From positions 3,287,869-3,336,292 of the forward strand of contig NZ_KB235948.1 of assembly GCF_000332335.1 (NCBI RefSeq): a DNA stretch of 48,424 nt, read 5' to 3'. Numbering within the stretch: the stretch's first letter is position 1; each line of letters begins with the position of its first letter. Of this stretch, positions 33,276 through 42,238 are shown in pieces. A program made the position numbers and the translations under genes. Source of the stretch: Kamptonema formosum PCC 10802. GTDB lineage: Bacteria; Cyanobacteriota; Cyanobacteriia; Cyanobacteriales; Oscillatoriaceae. The notes under the pieces were generated by a model that did not search any database, had not been told where the DNA came from, and saw only the letters and a program-made list of their open reading frames with translations.

Positions 33276-33758
33276 TCAGCCGCCGTAATTCCAGCCGGTG
33301 CTTTCCAGCAATAGGGGCTCGCCCTCCCGGTGGACACCGGCAGCAATCACCTCACCCACATACACCGTGTGATCCCCATGCTCAACCGAGCCCACCACCC
33401 TGCACTCCACATAGCCCAGGGAGTCCGAGATAATCGGACAGCCGGTTTCCTCTCCCCGGTAGAATTGCACGTCCCCGAACTTATCCCCCACCCAGCGCTG
33501 CGGCTGAAAGAATTTCTTCGCCAGCTCCTTCTGTCCCGCTTCCAAAAAGCTGAGCGCGAAAACCCCACTCGCCTTAATCATCGCGTGGGACCTGCTGTCC
33601 TGCTTCACGCAATTCACAACCAGAGGCGGCTTAAAGGAACCCTGCATTATCCAGCTTGCCGTGAAGCCGTTAATATCTTCCCCATCCTTAACGCCACAGA
33701 TATAGATTCCGTGGGGAATCTTGCGCAGTAAAGTCTTTTTCGCTTGTTCGTCCAGCAT
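33276..33758 (-). CDS. Flavin reductase-like (RutF-type) FMN-binding protein
   Basis: The 160-residue product is a single split-barrel flavin reductase-like domain: LLRKIPHGIYICGVKDGEDI, NGFTASWIMQGSFKPPLVVN, SGVFALSFLEAGQ, and CRVVGSVEHGDHTVYVGEVI near the end. Such proteins bind FMN and often supply reduced flavin to monooxygenases; related modules form the C-terminal part of cyanobacterial flavodiiron proteins. The start is ATG at 33758 (MLDEQAKKTL) with GGAG upstream; a GTG at 33782 would add 8 residues. The substrate is unknown. Confidence 0.88.
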   Translation of the reverse strand: MLDEQAKKTLLRKIPHGIYICGVKDGEDINGFTASWIMQGSFKPPLVVNCVKQDSRSHAMIKASGVFALSFLEAGQKELAKKFFQPQRWVGDKFGDVQFYRGEETGCPIISDSLGYVECRVVGSVEHGDHTVYVGEVIAAGVHREGEPLLLESTGWNYGG

Positions 33759-33836
33759 GGGTAAAGCACTCCGACAGTACACCGATCAGTGTATACCAAT
33801 TCCTTTGCACATGGCAACCTCAACCTGTGACAGCTG

Positions 33837-33869
33837 AGAAACCGGGTTTGTGAAAGAAACCCGGTTTCT
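33837..33869. repeat. AGAAACCGGG/CCCGGTTTCT hairpin repeat
   Basis: This inverted repeat belongs to the same family as those at 7295-7327, 8317-8349, 27894-27926 and 30249-30279. It lies between the flavin reductase-like gene and the zinc-ribbon gene. Confidence 0.8.
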
Positions 33870-33936
33870 GGTCCGGCACACTCCCGCCTCAGCCGGCACG
33901 CACCAAGCTAGAGTCCGCCATTTCACCCCGCGCTCC

Positions 33937-34320
33937 TCAGCGTCTCTCTTTGCTAAAGATGTCTTTGAAAATGTCTGTGACGTCCTCTTCCTTGTAATCC
34001 TTAAACTCACCGGCATCAAACCAGATGCCATAGCAGACCGGGCATTTCTCGTACCAAATGTGAGGCTGGTTGAGGTCAACCATTTTCGTCATTTTCGTGT
34101 GACATTTTGGGCAGTTGATATCTCCCATTTCATTGTACTTACTGCCGGTTTTGGGGTCGCCAATGTCCAAACTCTCAGATCCCTCAATTTTCTTGAGCGT
34201 CTGAGCCTCCAGGGAATCAAACCAAATCCCTTTGCAGTTCCCGCAGCGGTCTACTTCGATATTTGCGTACAGGACCGCTTCTAAACTCCCCGCGCACTTC
34301 GGGCATGTCATTTGGCTCAT
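33937..34320 (-). CDS. Two-zinc-ribbon (zf-TFIIB family) protein
   Basis: The 127-residue product has two zinc ribbons, each a pair of CxxC knuckles: CPKCAGSLE with CGNCKGIWFDSLE, and CPKCHTKM with CPVCYGIWFDAGE. This is the zf-TFIIB (PF13453-type) arrangement. The C-terminal DYKEEDVTDIFKDIFSKERR is a charged helix. It is presumably a cytoplasmic zinc-binding protein; nucleic-acid binding or folding roles are unproven. Start ATG is at 34320. Confidence 0.88.
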   Translation of the reverse strand: MSQMTCPKCAGSLEAVLYANIEVDRCGNCKGIWFDSLEAQTLKKIEGSESLDIGDPKTGSKYNEMGDINCPKCHTKMTKMVDLNQPHIWYEKCPVCYGIWFDAGEFKDYKEEDVTDIFKDIFSKERR

Positions 34321-34376
34321 TTTGCTATTCCTGTGAATCTAAACAAACTTGAGTTAATGCAGATGGGAATAGTTTA

Positions 34377-35189
34377 TCAGCTCTCGCGGGAGAGCGGGCG
34401 GAACAGGTGCGAGTGTTCCGGATGGTAGAGGCGAGAGCGCGCCGGCACCTCCCCCAGTGCGGGGCTAATCGCGTAAAGCGTTGTCCGGACCAGCTTTTCC
34501 AGCTTCGTTTTCGCCGCCATTTCCTGTAGGGGGACCAGCCAAATTTTCTCATCAGGCCACCCCAGCCGGTAGCAAATGGCCACCGGCATCTCAGCCGGGT
34601 AGTGCTGCATCAGCTTCTCCTGCGCCTCTCCCACATGACGGGCGCTCAGGTACAGGCACAAACTCGCCCGGTGCGCCGCCAGACTGGCCAATTCCTCCGT
34701 ATCCGGGACGCCGGTGCGACCCGCAATCCGCGTCAGGATAATCGTCTGCACCACACCCGGAACAGTCAGCTCAACTTTCAGCTTAGCCGCCGCCGCCTGA
34801 AACGCACTAATTCCCGGGATCACCTCAAACGGAATCCCTGCTTCCCCCAGCGCTTGCATTTGCTCGTGAACCGCGCCGTAGAGACTGGGGTCTCCGGAGT
34901 GCAGCCGCACCACGGACTGGTTAGCTCGCACCCGTTCCAGCATCACCGGCAGGATCTCTTCGAGAGTTTTATTCGCCGTCCTAATAATTTCCGCATCCGC
35001 ACGAACCCCCTGCAAAATCTGCTCAGGAACCAGCGAGTCCGCAAATAAAATCACATCAGCCCGCTCCAGGATTTTTTGAGCCTTAACCGTCAGCAAATCC
35101 GGATCGCCCGGGCCGGCACCCACAATGTAGACTGCCGGTGCCAGGAAAAGTTCTTGATTTTTATTTGACTTTGAATTTTGAGTCTTCAA
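34377..35189 (-). CDS. cobM: Precorrin-4 C11-methyltransferase
   Basis: The 270-residue product belongs to the SAM-dependent corrin methyltransferases and best fits CobM/CbiF, which methylates C-11 of precorrin-4 or cobalt-precorrin-4 in cobalamin synthesis. Visible motifs are VYIVGAGPGDPDLLTVKAQK (SAM-binding GAGPGD), ADSLVPEQIL, RLHSGDPSLYGAVHEQMQAL and VIPGISAFQAAAAKL. No ATG is available near the start. TTG at 35189 is preceded by AGGGGAG and is preferred; the upstream TTG at 35225 would add 12 charged residues. No other cobalamin gene is in the window. Confidence 0.92.
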   Translation of the reverse strand: MKTQNSKSNKNQELFLAPAVYIVGAGPGDPDLLTVKAQKILERADVILFADSLVPEQILQGVRADAEIIRTANKTLEEILPVMLERVRANQSVVRLHSGDPSLYGAVHEQMQALGEAGIPFEVIPGISAFQAAAAKLKVELTVPGVVQTIILTRIAGRTGVPDTEELASLAAHRASLCLYLSARHVGEAQEKLMQHYPAEMPVAICYRLGWPDEKIWLVPLQEMAAKTKLEKLVRTTLYAISPALGEVPARSRLYHPEHSHLFRPLSRES

Positions 35190-35383
35190 TCTGTTTTCTT
35201 CTCCCCTGGCGTGCAGTCTTATCAATCGCGCTTATAACTCATATCTCTGAGTTTTGTCAAACAGGTGGCTGAAATGAGCGTGGCATTTTTTAATCGCTGC
35301 TAAAGGCGAATTATATCCTGACGGACTGGCTGCTGCTGCGAAGCATGAGGCATGCACTTGGATATTGACAAATTTTAGAATTT

Positions 35384-36820
35384 ATGCGTGTCGCAAATGC
35401 ACCTGCAATTTGTGCCGTTTCGGCCATCGCTGTCCAGGGGTTAACCGCCCCGGTGAGCGCCAGTCCAAATTCCCCATTTCCCCCACCGGCACTAGAGGCG
35501 GACAGCTTTATAGTCCAGCCCCTTTCTGCGGCCACACCCGCAGAACTTGTGTCGCTCGCCCCACCGGCAATCGTTGGGGGCGCACAAACGCCGGCATCAG
35601 CCTACGGAACGCAAGATAGCACTGAAATTGGCAATTATCAAGACCCCCTGAAGTATATCGCGCTTCCAGCCCCCCGGAGCGGAACGGGAGCCAGCCGCGC
35701 CATGTCACCAGGAGCTGATTTCCTGATTCCGGCGGCTGTCGCGCCGGAGTGGGGAGATCCCCTAGACTTTATTGTCCAGCCGAGAGTGGGGGCGGCAGCG
35801 GTTTCCGCCGCGCCGGTGATGCCACCGCCGGCATACGCCAGCAGCGCCCAGTTGCTCAAGCCGCTGCCGCAACAGCCGGTTGGAATGGCCACTGCTGCCG
35901 GTGCTTCCAGCAATCTCGCCCAAAATCTGGTCGCTATGGGGCAGGCACCTGTTAGCCTTTTGCCAGAAGTCCCTCCCCCACCCCCCTCTGCCCAGCCGGC
36001 GCAAAACCAGCCGCCTCCAGGAGCGACACCCTCCCCACAGCCGGCGCAAAACCAGCCCGCCAGCGCCATACCCTCCCAACAGGAAATTGAAAAAATACTC
36101 AATCAGCTGGATGGTCTCCAAGACAGAAAAATCGATTTTGCCGACCTTTACAAAGGTTCGCCCGGGCTGACAGTCGCCAACCCTTCCGGATTTGGCGCAG
36201 ATAACAACACCGGCTATATCGGTGTCGGCTTTCAATCGCGAGTCCGATATGCCGACGCTCTGGATGGGGGCACAGTTCTGGGAGCAGGTTTTGGCGATGC
36301 CGTCAAATCCGTGGGTGTAGAAGTTTCCTACACACTGGCCAGCATTACTGGAGGAAATACCGAGTTTGGCAGAGGCGGATTAAACCTCAAAGTTCACCGC
36401 CAGTTCCCGCAAGACTGGGCGGTAGCAGTCGGCTGGAATGGCTTTTTAAATATTGGGGCAAATGACGTTACCAACTCCTTCTATGGAGTAGCTACCAAAG
36501 TTTTCCGGCTGCGAGAAGATATCAACTCCTCCTTCAGCCGGGTGGCTGTCACCGCCGGCTTGGGCAATGGCCAATTCCGTTCAGAGGAAGACATCGCCAA
36601 TGACAGGAGCGCGGTCAACCTGTTTGGCAGTGTAGCCGTCCGGGCGGCTGAACCTGTCAGTTTAATTGCCGAATGGACAGGACAGGACTTAACGCTGGGG
36701 GCTTCGATTGTTCCGTTCAAAAACGTTCCCGTGGCGATTACTCCCGCGCTCCGCGACGTTGCCGGTGCTGGAGACGGGGCCCGGTTTGTGATCGGCGTCG
36801 GGTACTCATTCAATTTTTAA
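35384..36820 (+). CDS. Exported Pro/Ala-rich protein with C-terminal outer-membrane beta barrel
   Basis: The 478-residue product is not a family I can name. It begins with a short signal-like segment (MRVANAPAICAVSAIAVQGL, cleavage probably after SAS near 27). A long Pro/Ala/Gln-rich region (about 30-230) follows, in which FIVQP and DFIVQPRV recur. After a short helix (about 230-250) come about 225 residues of alternating amphipathic strands with many Gly/aromatic pairs (YIGVGFQSRVRYADAL, WAVAVGWNGFLNIG), ending in Phe (VIGVGYSFNF), the usual barrel-recognition signature. The next gene starts 23 bp later, also exported, probably in the same operon. Confidence 0.75.
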   Translation: MRVANAPAICAVSAIAVQGLTAPVSASPNSPFPPPALEADSFIVQPLSAATPAELVSLAPPAIVGGAQTPASAYGTQDSTEIGNYQDPLKYIALPAPRSGTGASRAMSPGADFLIPAAVAPEWGDPLDFIVQPRVGAAAVSAAPVMPPPAYASSAQLLKPLPQQPVGMATAAGASSNLAQNLVAMGQAPVSLLPEVPPPPPSAQPAQNQPPPGATPSPQPAQNQPASAIPSQQEIEKILNQLDGLQDRKIDFADLYKGSPGLTVANPSGFGADNNTGYIGVGFQSRVRYADALDGGTVLGAGFGDAVKSVGVEVSYTLASITGGNTEFGRGGLNLKVHRQFPQDWAVAVGWNGFLNIGANDVTNSFYGVATKVFRLREDINSSFSRVAVTAGLGNGQFRSEEDIANDRSAVNLFGSVAVRAAEPVSLIAEWTGQDLTLGASIVPFKNVPVAITPALRDVAGAGDGARFVIGVGYSFNF

Positions 36821-36843
36821 GTGTTGAAATAGGATAGTTAGTG

Positions 36844-37233
36844 ATGCGCAAAATTCAATCGATCAGTTTGGGAATTGGCATTTATATTGTCACAGTAGCA
36901 ATAGCAGTTGCTCCTTCAGCTGCCCAGACAGCCGGTCAGCAGTCCGACCACCAGGGACCCAACCTCTGGAACAATCCGGCACCGTTTATTAATCCGGGGC
37001 TTTCCAATGTCGGCAATAATGTCGGCAATGGTATTTTTGGAGCAAATGGGACAATCAGCCCCCAGGTTCTCAATGCTGCCACACAGCTTTCCCAACAGCT
37101 ACAGCAAGCGCTTGCCAACTCGCAAGCTGACAGAGTGAATCTCCTAGTGCAAGAAGCCCTGCAACTTTTAAACGATGTGGATGCCGAGCAGCAGGCTCAG
37201 CTTAATTCCCTTTTGAGATTTCGGACTTGGTAG
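36844..37233 (+). CDS. Small exported protein, operon partner of the barrel protein
   Basis: The 129-residue product has a signal peptide (MRKIQSISLGIGIYIVTVAI, cleavage after SAAQT near 29). It then has an Asn/Gly-rich stretch (LSNVGNNVGNGIFGANG) and a Gln/Leu-rich helix (about 75-125, NAATQLSQQLQQALANSQAD) with coiled-coil character. It follows the barrel gene by 23 bp; GATAG is the only weak ribosome-binding candidate. A periplasmic partner of the barrel is plausible but unproven. No family is recognised. Confidence 0.7.
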   Translation: MRKIQSISLGIGIYIVTVAIAVAPSAAQTAGQQSDHQGPNLWNNPAPFINPGLSNVGNNVGNGIFGANGTISPQVLNAATQLSQQLQQALANSQADRVNLLVQEALQLLNDVDAEQQAQLNSLLRFRTW

Positions 37234-37484
37234 GCGTTCAGTTGTCCATTGAACAGATTCCCCTTTGTCAGGAGACAGTAAAATGATACGCTAGCCGAAA
37301 TATTACGGAATACAGATTTTAATGGCAGCCCCTGCAGGGGGGCTTGCCAGCACTTTTCCGACAGCGTATCAAGCAGATTAATTGTTTTTTAACATTTATC
37401 AATTATTTTTGCGCGCCTTATTCATGAGGTAAACTGGCAATTAGGTTGCCTTAAACTATGCAAATTAAATAGAAATATCTTGAG
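37234..37484. other. Intergenic region, AT-rich
   Basis: About 250 bp without a gene. The AT-rich part at 37376-37415 may include the promoter of the next gene. Confidence 0.4.
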
Positions 37485-38006
37485 ATGGAGACGCCCCTGA
37501 TTGTCGAGGTCAAACCCTCTGACGTCGTGCAAGATCCCAACCGCCCCTCGGATTACATAGACGACACCAACACAGGCCGGCAGAATGATTTTCGCGGGAC
37601 TCCTGGCAACGCCGTGCCGCAGCCACTGGCTGAGTTCGAGTTTAAGGCCAAGACGAAGTACAGCTTCTATTTGGAATCGACCTACAACGGCAGGCCGGCG
37701 GGCATCCTCTACTCGACGGATTTTCAAAACCTAAACCGCAGGCAGCAGGCCCTCTTTGACGGTGGCATGAGCGGTCTGTCTCAGGGCGGTACGGCCATCC
37801 GCTGGGACGATACGGGGATAGTCAAGGCGCTGGAAGAGAGAGACTTCGACGATTTCATCGTCCGTCTTGGGGGTCATTTAGAGTGCCCCTATCAGGGCCA
37901 GACCCCGTGCACGCCCTGTTACAAGCTCAAGGAGGGCAGCAGCAACCCTGTAGTGCCGGCACCCTCCAACGTAGTGCCGGCACCTTCCAACCCGTCCCGC
38001 CAGTAG
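37485..38006 (+). CDS. Hypothetical protein with C-terminal Cys cluster
   Basis: The 173-residue product has no signal peptide or membrane segment. The N-terminal half (METPLIVEVKPSDVVQDPNR) is acidic. A central part (FRGTPGNAVPQPLAEFEFKA and KYSFYLESTYNGRPAGILYS) looks like a compact beta domain. Near the end, CPYQGQTPCTPC could bind a metal, followed by a repeated VVPAPSN tail. Start ATG at 37485 has only a weak ribosome-binding site, but a strong terminator directly downstream supports a real transcription unit. Function unknown. Confidence 0.65.
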   Translation: METPLIVEVKPSDVVQDPNRPSDYIDDTNTGRQNDFRGTPGNAVPQPLAEFEFKAKTKYSFYLESTYNGRPAGILYSTDFQNLNRRQQALFDGGMSGLSQGGTAIRWDDTGIVKALEERDFDDFIVRLGGHLECPYQGQTPCTPCYKLKEGSSNPVVPAPSNVVPAPSNPSRQ

Positions 38007-38027
38007 GTGCCGGTAAGGGCCACACTG

Positions 38028-38056
38028 CCGCTGCTTGCTGTCAAGCAGCGGTTTTT
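38028..38056 (+). terminator. Rho-independent terminator
   Basis: CCGCTGCTTG (38028-38037) pairs with CAAGCAGCGG (38042-38051) around CTGT, followed by TTTTTGT. It ends the gene at 37485-38006. Confidence 0.9.
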
Positions 38057-38172
38057 GTCTGGGGGGGCTGCCGGTGTCCGTCCCGCCACCGGCAGCCCCC
38101 CTGCCAGATGGCTGCCCCAGTCTGGCGAGCCGGCCCCTGAGTCCCAGAATGGGGACAGTCACTTAGTTATTC

Positions 38173-38200
38173 TTTACAAATAGAATGGCTGTGATAGTAT
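38173..38200 (+). promoter_or_regulatory. Sigma-70-type promoter candidate
   Basis: TTTACA (38173-38178), a 16-bp spacer and TAGTAT (38195-38200) lie about 80 nt before the oxidoreductase start. Confidence 0.5.
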
Positions 38201-38282
38201 CTGGATGGTTTGAGGCGGCGTCAAGCTGCCAAATGGCGTAAGCCTTGTGGTGGTGGAGGAGTATTTAGGAGTGCCAGATCGC

Positions 38283-39353
38283 ATGTCAGTGAGATGTTCA
38301 AACGCTTATGTGCCGCGACCCCAACCTGAACCTATCCGCATTGGGGTGATTGGGGTAGGCAACATGGGACAGCATCACACCCGAGTTCTGAGCTTGTTAA
38401 AAGATGTTGATCTAGTGGGTGTAGCCGATATTAATGTCGAACGCGGTTTAAACACTGCCAGCAAGTACCGGATTCGCTTTTTTGAAGATTATCGGGATCT
38501 GCTCCCTCATGTGGATGCCGTTTGCATTGCTGTTCCCACGAAACTGCATCACGCAGTGGGGATGGCTTGCCTCCATGCCGGCGTGCACGTATTGATCGAA
38601 AAGCCGATAGCTGCCAGTATTGCCGAAGCTGAATCGCTGGTGAATGCGGCAGCTGAAACCGGCTGCATCCTGCAAGTTGGCCACATTGAGCGCTTCAACC
38701 CTGCTTTCCAGGAACTCAGTAAGGTGCTCAAGACCGAGGAGTTGCTGGCGTTGGAAGCGCATCGCATGAGTCCTTACTCTAGCCGAGCCAATGATGTGTC
38801 TGTGGTTTTGGATCTGATGATCCATGATATTGACTTGCTGCTGGAATTGGCCGGGTCGCCGGTGGTCAAGCTCACAGCCAGCGGCAGCCGCGCTTCCGGA
38901 TCTGGCTATTTAGATTATGTTACCGCTACCCTTGGCTTGGCCAATGGCATTGTGGCCACTCTCACGGCCAGTAAGGTAACGCATCGCAAACAGCGCCGAA
39001 TTGTGGCCCATTGCAAAAACTCTTTGACGGAGGCGGATTTTCTCAACAATGAAATCTTGATTCACCGGCAAACGACTGCCAACTACATGACGGATTATGG
39101 CCAAGTGCTTTACCGGCAGGACGGTCTGATTGAAAAGGTCTACACGAGCAACATTGAGCCCCTGCACGCCGAGTTGGAACACTTTGTCAGCTGCGTGCGC
39201 GGTGGCAATAAACCTTCTGTCGGCGGAGAGCAGGCTCTCAAAGCCCTGCGTTTGGCAAGTGCCATCGAGCTGATGGCGATCGATGGGCAAATCTGGTATC
39301 CCCCAGGCCAGGAGCGCAGTCCCTTGAATCCTTCCACGCTCCCTGTCGCCTGA
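38283..39353 (+). CDS. Gfo/Idh/MocA-family oxidoreductase
   Basis: The 356-residue product has the N-terminal Rossmann motif IRIGVIGVGNMGQHHTRVL for NAD(P), the EKP motif with catalytic Lys (HVLIEKPIAAS), and DLMIHDIDLLLEL with the His/Asp pair typical of the family. The C-terminal mixed sheet domain is full length. Members act on sugars, inositols or nucleotide sugars; the sequence alone does not tell which. ATG at 38283 with AGGAG upstream is chosen; GTG codons at 38247 and 38271 are alternatives that would lengthen the N-terminus. A terminator follows. Confidence 0.92.
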   Translation: MSVRCSNAYVPRPQPEPIRIGVIGVGNMGQHHTRVLSLLKDVDLVGVADINVERGLNTASKYRIRFFEDYRDLLPHVDAVCIAVPTKLHHAVGMACLHAGVHVLIEKPIAASIAEAESLVNAAAETGCILQVGHIERFNPAFQELSKVLKTEELLALEAHRMSPYSSRANDVSVVLDLMIHDIDLLLELAGSPVVKLTASGSRASGSGYLDYVTATLGLANGIVATLTASKVTHRKQRRIVAHCKNSLTEADFLNNEILIHRQTTANYMTDYGQVLYRQDGLIEKVYTSNIEPLHAELEHFVSCVRGGNKPSVGGEQALKALRLASAIELMAIDGQIWYPPGQERSPLNPSTLPVA

Positions 39354-39414
39354 TTGAGACAGGCCGCCCTCAGGCTATTTCCGTTTTAATAATTTATATT
39401 ACTGGTTCGCGTTG

Positions 39415-39438
39415 CCCCCTTCTCCAGAAGGGGGTTTT
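39415..39438 (+). terminator. Rho-independent terminator
   Basis: CCCCCTTCT (39415-39423) and AGAAGGGGG (39426-39434) form a stem followed by TTTT, about 60 bp after the oxidoreductase stop. Confidence 0.8.
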
Positions 39439-39509
39439 GCTCTAAACTCCTCTCACATAAAAACTAACCAAACGGAAGGTATAGCAATAGTCATATTGGG
39501 CACGGACAT

Positions 39510-39639
39510 TAATGGCATGACGCATGGGGCATGGCGCATGGGGCATGGCCCATCAGACTGCGAGCAATGCGATGGGGCATCATCGCCCACTGCCCCAATG
39601 CCCACTGCCCATGTCCTAACCTAAGTGCATACTGCTATA
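39510..39639. repeat. Short GCATGGGGCATGG and CCCACTGCCC tandem repeats
   Basis: Heptamer-like repeats as at 8185-8262 and 8424-8500 are followed by CCTAACCTAAGTGCATACTG, shared with 27487-27512. There is no gene. Confidence 0.75.
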
Positions 39640-39641
39640 GC

Positions 39642-40619
39642 TCATTGGCTGTCGGTGGCCAGTAACCGCTGCGCCAGAGCGGGGCTCAGAGCTTCACTGA
39701 CAGCGTGATTGCCTGTGGGACTGAGGTGAATGTGGTCGCGGTACAGGGTTTCTGGCTGCTTTTCAGCGTTGAAAAGGGGCAGAAAATCAATATAAGTAAT
39801 TCTCTGCTGCTCGGCAAACTCTGCCAGACGCCGGCGAGCCTGCTGTTCGTAGTCGCGAGGGCCAGGATTGCCGATTTCCCGCAGCAAGGGGGTCATCAAT
39901 AGCATAAAATGGCTATTTTTGTCAAGGGCAATTTCCTGAATTTGCCGGATCGCCTGCAAATTGCGACCGGCGCGATCTCCCCCTTCTGCCTGTACCGCTT
40001 TTAATTCGTCTGGCACTGGCGTTGCCGGCAGCAAATAGCGGCTGAACACCTCTGCTAGGGCTGAGGGCGGTTTGCGGTCAGGGTAGTTGCGATCTCGCCC
40101 CACCGGCAGCGACGTGGGCGCGGTGGCGAACAGGTCATCCGTATTGATCAGCAGCACCACCGCCCGCGCCTCAAAGGTGCCAAACCGCTGCAAATAGGCC
40201 AATTCATTGCGCGGCCCCCAAGAGTTGGCCGAAGCGTTGAGGACTTCCACACTGGGGCTGGCGCTTGGGGGAATTTTGCCCCCCTCCGCCGCCAGCAAAC
40301 TCAGCTGGCGGGCTAACATTGCTGAAATCGTCTCCCCTTGGTCTGTCCACCAGCCCCCATTGGCCACGGAATCCCCCAGCAGCAACACCCGCAGTGCCGG
40401 TGCAGTGGGCGCTACTGCAGGGCTGCGCATGGAATACTCGTTGATCTCTATGCGGTTGCCAAACCGGCGAGTGCGCTGGGAAGGCGCTAGCAGATAGCCA
40501 ATTTCCTCGTCCGCAATATAAATCAGGGGACTGCCAAAGCCCGCGAACAGCCGCAAGCAGGCCTCTAGCGCCAGCACCAATCCAGCTATTACCGCAAGAA
40601 CTATCATCGCAAACTTCAT
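39642..40619 (-). CDS. Membrane-anchored SGNH/GDSL-type hydrolase
   Basis: The 325-residue product has an N-terminal hydrophobic anchor or signal (MKFAMIVLAVIAGLVLALEA). An SGNH domain follows with block I LLLGDSVANGG (nucleophile Ser84), an Asn block around ASANSWGPRN, and block V DHIHLSPTGN (Asp295, His298). It is probably an extracytoplasmic esterase or acyltransferase acting on cell-envelope or exopolysaccharide acyl groups. The bulky linker with RSPAVAPTAPALR is typical of cyanobacterial members. No neighbour indicates the substrate. Confidence 0.88.
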   Translation of the reverse strand: MKFAMIVLAVIAGLVLALEACLRLFAGFGSPLIYIADEEIGYLLAPSQRTRRFGNRIEINEYSMRSPAVAPTAPALRVLLLGDSVANGGWWTDQGETISAMLARQLSLLAAEGGKIPPSASPSVEVLNASANSWGPRNELAYLQRFGTFEARAVVLLINTDDLFATAPTSLPVGRDRNYPDRKPPSALAEVFSRYLLPATPVPDELKAVQAEGGDRAGRNLQAIRQIQEIALDKNSHFMLLMTPLLREIGNPGPRDYEQQARRRLAEFAEQQRITYIDFLPLFNAEKQPETLYRDHIHLSPTGNHAVSEALSPALAQRLLATDSQ

Positions 40620-40720
40620 AGGCTCGTGAATTATATCGCTTGTAGTAAAAGCGCAGTTCCCACAACGCGCGAGTTATATAAGTAAAGGATTTAGGCGTAA
40701 ATTTCAGGAAAGACCTCTCT

Positions 40721-41062
40721 GTGCGAGTGCGGGGGCGCTCACCGGCCTGGAGGAAGCCAGCCGCTGGCTCGGGCCAGAGGGCGGAGAGCGAACAGGCCAG
40801 CCCTGAAAATCGCCAGCTCTGGTGGCAGCGTTTGAAAGTCCAACTCGCCCGCTTGCGGCTGATGGTCAGTTATAGCGGTTTTGAGGCGGCCTGGAGTGCA
40901 GCCGGTGTCTGGGACTGTCCGATTTTTAGAGACGGTGAGCAGTTCTTTTGTATCAATCCCTATGGGGGACTGAAATATAGTAAAGTACAAGTGGCTTCAT
41001 CTCACCTGCAAAGGAGAGACAGACTGATCGAGGCGTGCCACCCGTTGTGGTGCGTTGAGTGA
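40721..41062 (+). CDS. Hypothetical small protein (weak)
   Basis: This 113-residue frame starts at GTG (MRVRGRSPAWRKP). The first 30 residues look like non-coding translation, but residues 33-80 (LWWQRLKVQLARLRLMVSYS and INPYGGLKYSK) have protein-like composition. No family is recognised and no ribosome-binding site is evident. It may be a real short gene, a remnant, or chance. The following 255 bp up to btpA contain no gene that I can see. Confidence 0.3.
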   Translation: MRVRGRSPAWRKPAAGSGQRAESEQASPENRQLWWQRLKVQLARLRLMVSYSGFEAAWSAAGVWDCPIFRDGEQFFCINPYGGLKYSKVQVASSHLQRRDRLIEACHPLWCVE

Positions 41063-41317
41063 TTTGACAGAATTCTCCTCAAGAAAGCCGGCCCTTTCTA
41101 GAAAAGAATTGCGGTGGCCCAAGTGGGAGTGCCGCGACCCCTCTACAGTTAAAATAGAGGTCAGCGCCCTCTCCTGAACCAGCAGGGGCCTGGAGACAGC
41201 ACTGCGGCCTAGTGCCGGCTGCGTGGTGTGCCAGGAAGGCAGAGCAGTGAAGTCTCGAACTGCACATGCAAGCCCAAAGCTTGAAAAATCCCGCCTCTTC
41301 TGGAGGGGGGAGTGTCA

Positions 41318-42202
41318 ATGGCGAGTCCGGATAGTAAACTCGTGGACTTAATTCAGATATTCAAAACAGAGAATCCGATTATTGGCGTCGTGCATTTACT
41401 GCCTCTGCCGACTTCTCCCCGCTGGGGGGGCAGCCTGAGAGCGGTTGTGGAGCGAGCGGCACAAGAGGCCACAGCCCTAGCATCCGGTGGCGTAAACGGC
41501 ATTATCGTTGAGAACTTTTTCGACGCCCCGTTTACCAAGGGGCAAGTCGATCCAGCGGTGGTCAGCGCTATGACGCTGATTGTCCACCAGCTGATGGACT
41601 TGCTGACGCTGCCGGTGGGAATCAACGTCTTGCGCAACGACGCCCACAGCGGTTTGGCCATCGCCTCCTGTGTGGGGGCCAAATTCATCCGCGTCAACGT
41701 CCTCACCGGCGTCATGGCCACAGACCAGGGCTTAATTGAGGGACAGGCTCACGAGTTGCTGCGCTACCGGCGGGAACTGGGGAGCGATGTCCAAATCCTG
41801 GCAGACGTGCTGGTGAAGCACGCTCGCCCCCTGGGCTCCCCCAATCTCACCACAGCCGTGCAAGAGACAATTCAGCGAGGTCTGGCGGATGGGGTGATTC
41901 TCTCCGGCTGGGCCACGGGCAGCCCGCCGACTCTGGAAGACCTGGAGCTGGCCAAGGCAGCAGCCCTTGGCACGCCGGTGTTCATCGGCAGCGGTGCCAG
42001 CTGGGAAAATATCTCGACCCTGATGGGGGCAGCTGACGGGGTGATTGTCTCCAGTTCCCTGAAGCGGCACGGGCGCATCGAGCAGACGATCGATCCAATT
42101 CGAGTCAGCCAGTTCGTGGAAGCGACGCGCCGCTGCTTGGCGGCAAAGACCCAGCCCAAAGCAATTTCCAGTGACAGTTCCCTGGAGGCTGTCCGCAACT
42201 GA
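41318..42202 (+). CDS. btpA: Photosystem I biogenesis protein BtpA
   Basis: The 294-residue product matches the BtpA/SgcQ family: NPIIGVVHLLPLPTSPRWGG, GGVNGIIVENFFDAPF, LPVGINVLRNDAHSGLAIAS and ADGVIVSSSLKRHG. In cyanobacteria BtpA is a thylakoid-associated extrinsic protein that stabilises photosystem I reaction-centre proteins. The fold is a TIM barrel. ATG at 41318 follows GGAGGGGGGAG; an upstream in-frame GTG at 41312 overlaps that site. A long GC hairpin (CCCCCTCTCCG at 42239-42249 with CGGAGAGGGGG at 42255-42265) follows the gene, without a T-run. Confidence 0.95.
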   Translation: MASPDSKLVDLIQIFKTENPIIGVVHLLPLPTSPRWGGSLRAVVERAAQEATALASGGVNGIIVENFFDAPFTKGQVDPAVVSAMTLIVHQLMDLLTLPVGINVLRNDAHSGLAIASCVGAKFIRVNVLTGVMATDQGLIEGQAHELLRYRRELGSDVQILADVLVKHARPLGSPNLTTAVQETIQRGLADGVILSGWATGSPPTLEDLELAKAAALGTPVFIGSGASWENISTLMGAADGVIVSSSLKRHGRIEQTIDPIRVSQFVEATRRCLAAKTQPKAISSDSSLEAVRN

Positions 42203-42238
42203 ACTCACCCGTCTGAGCAAAGGAACCTCACCCCCTAA

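Noticed and set aside
41063-41317. Possible structured RNA upstream of btpA
   Set aside because: Short GC-rich complementary words are present, but no consistent nested fold or U-tract could be drawn.
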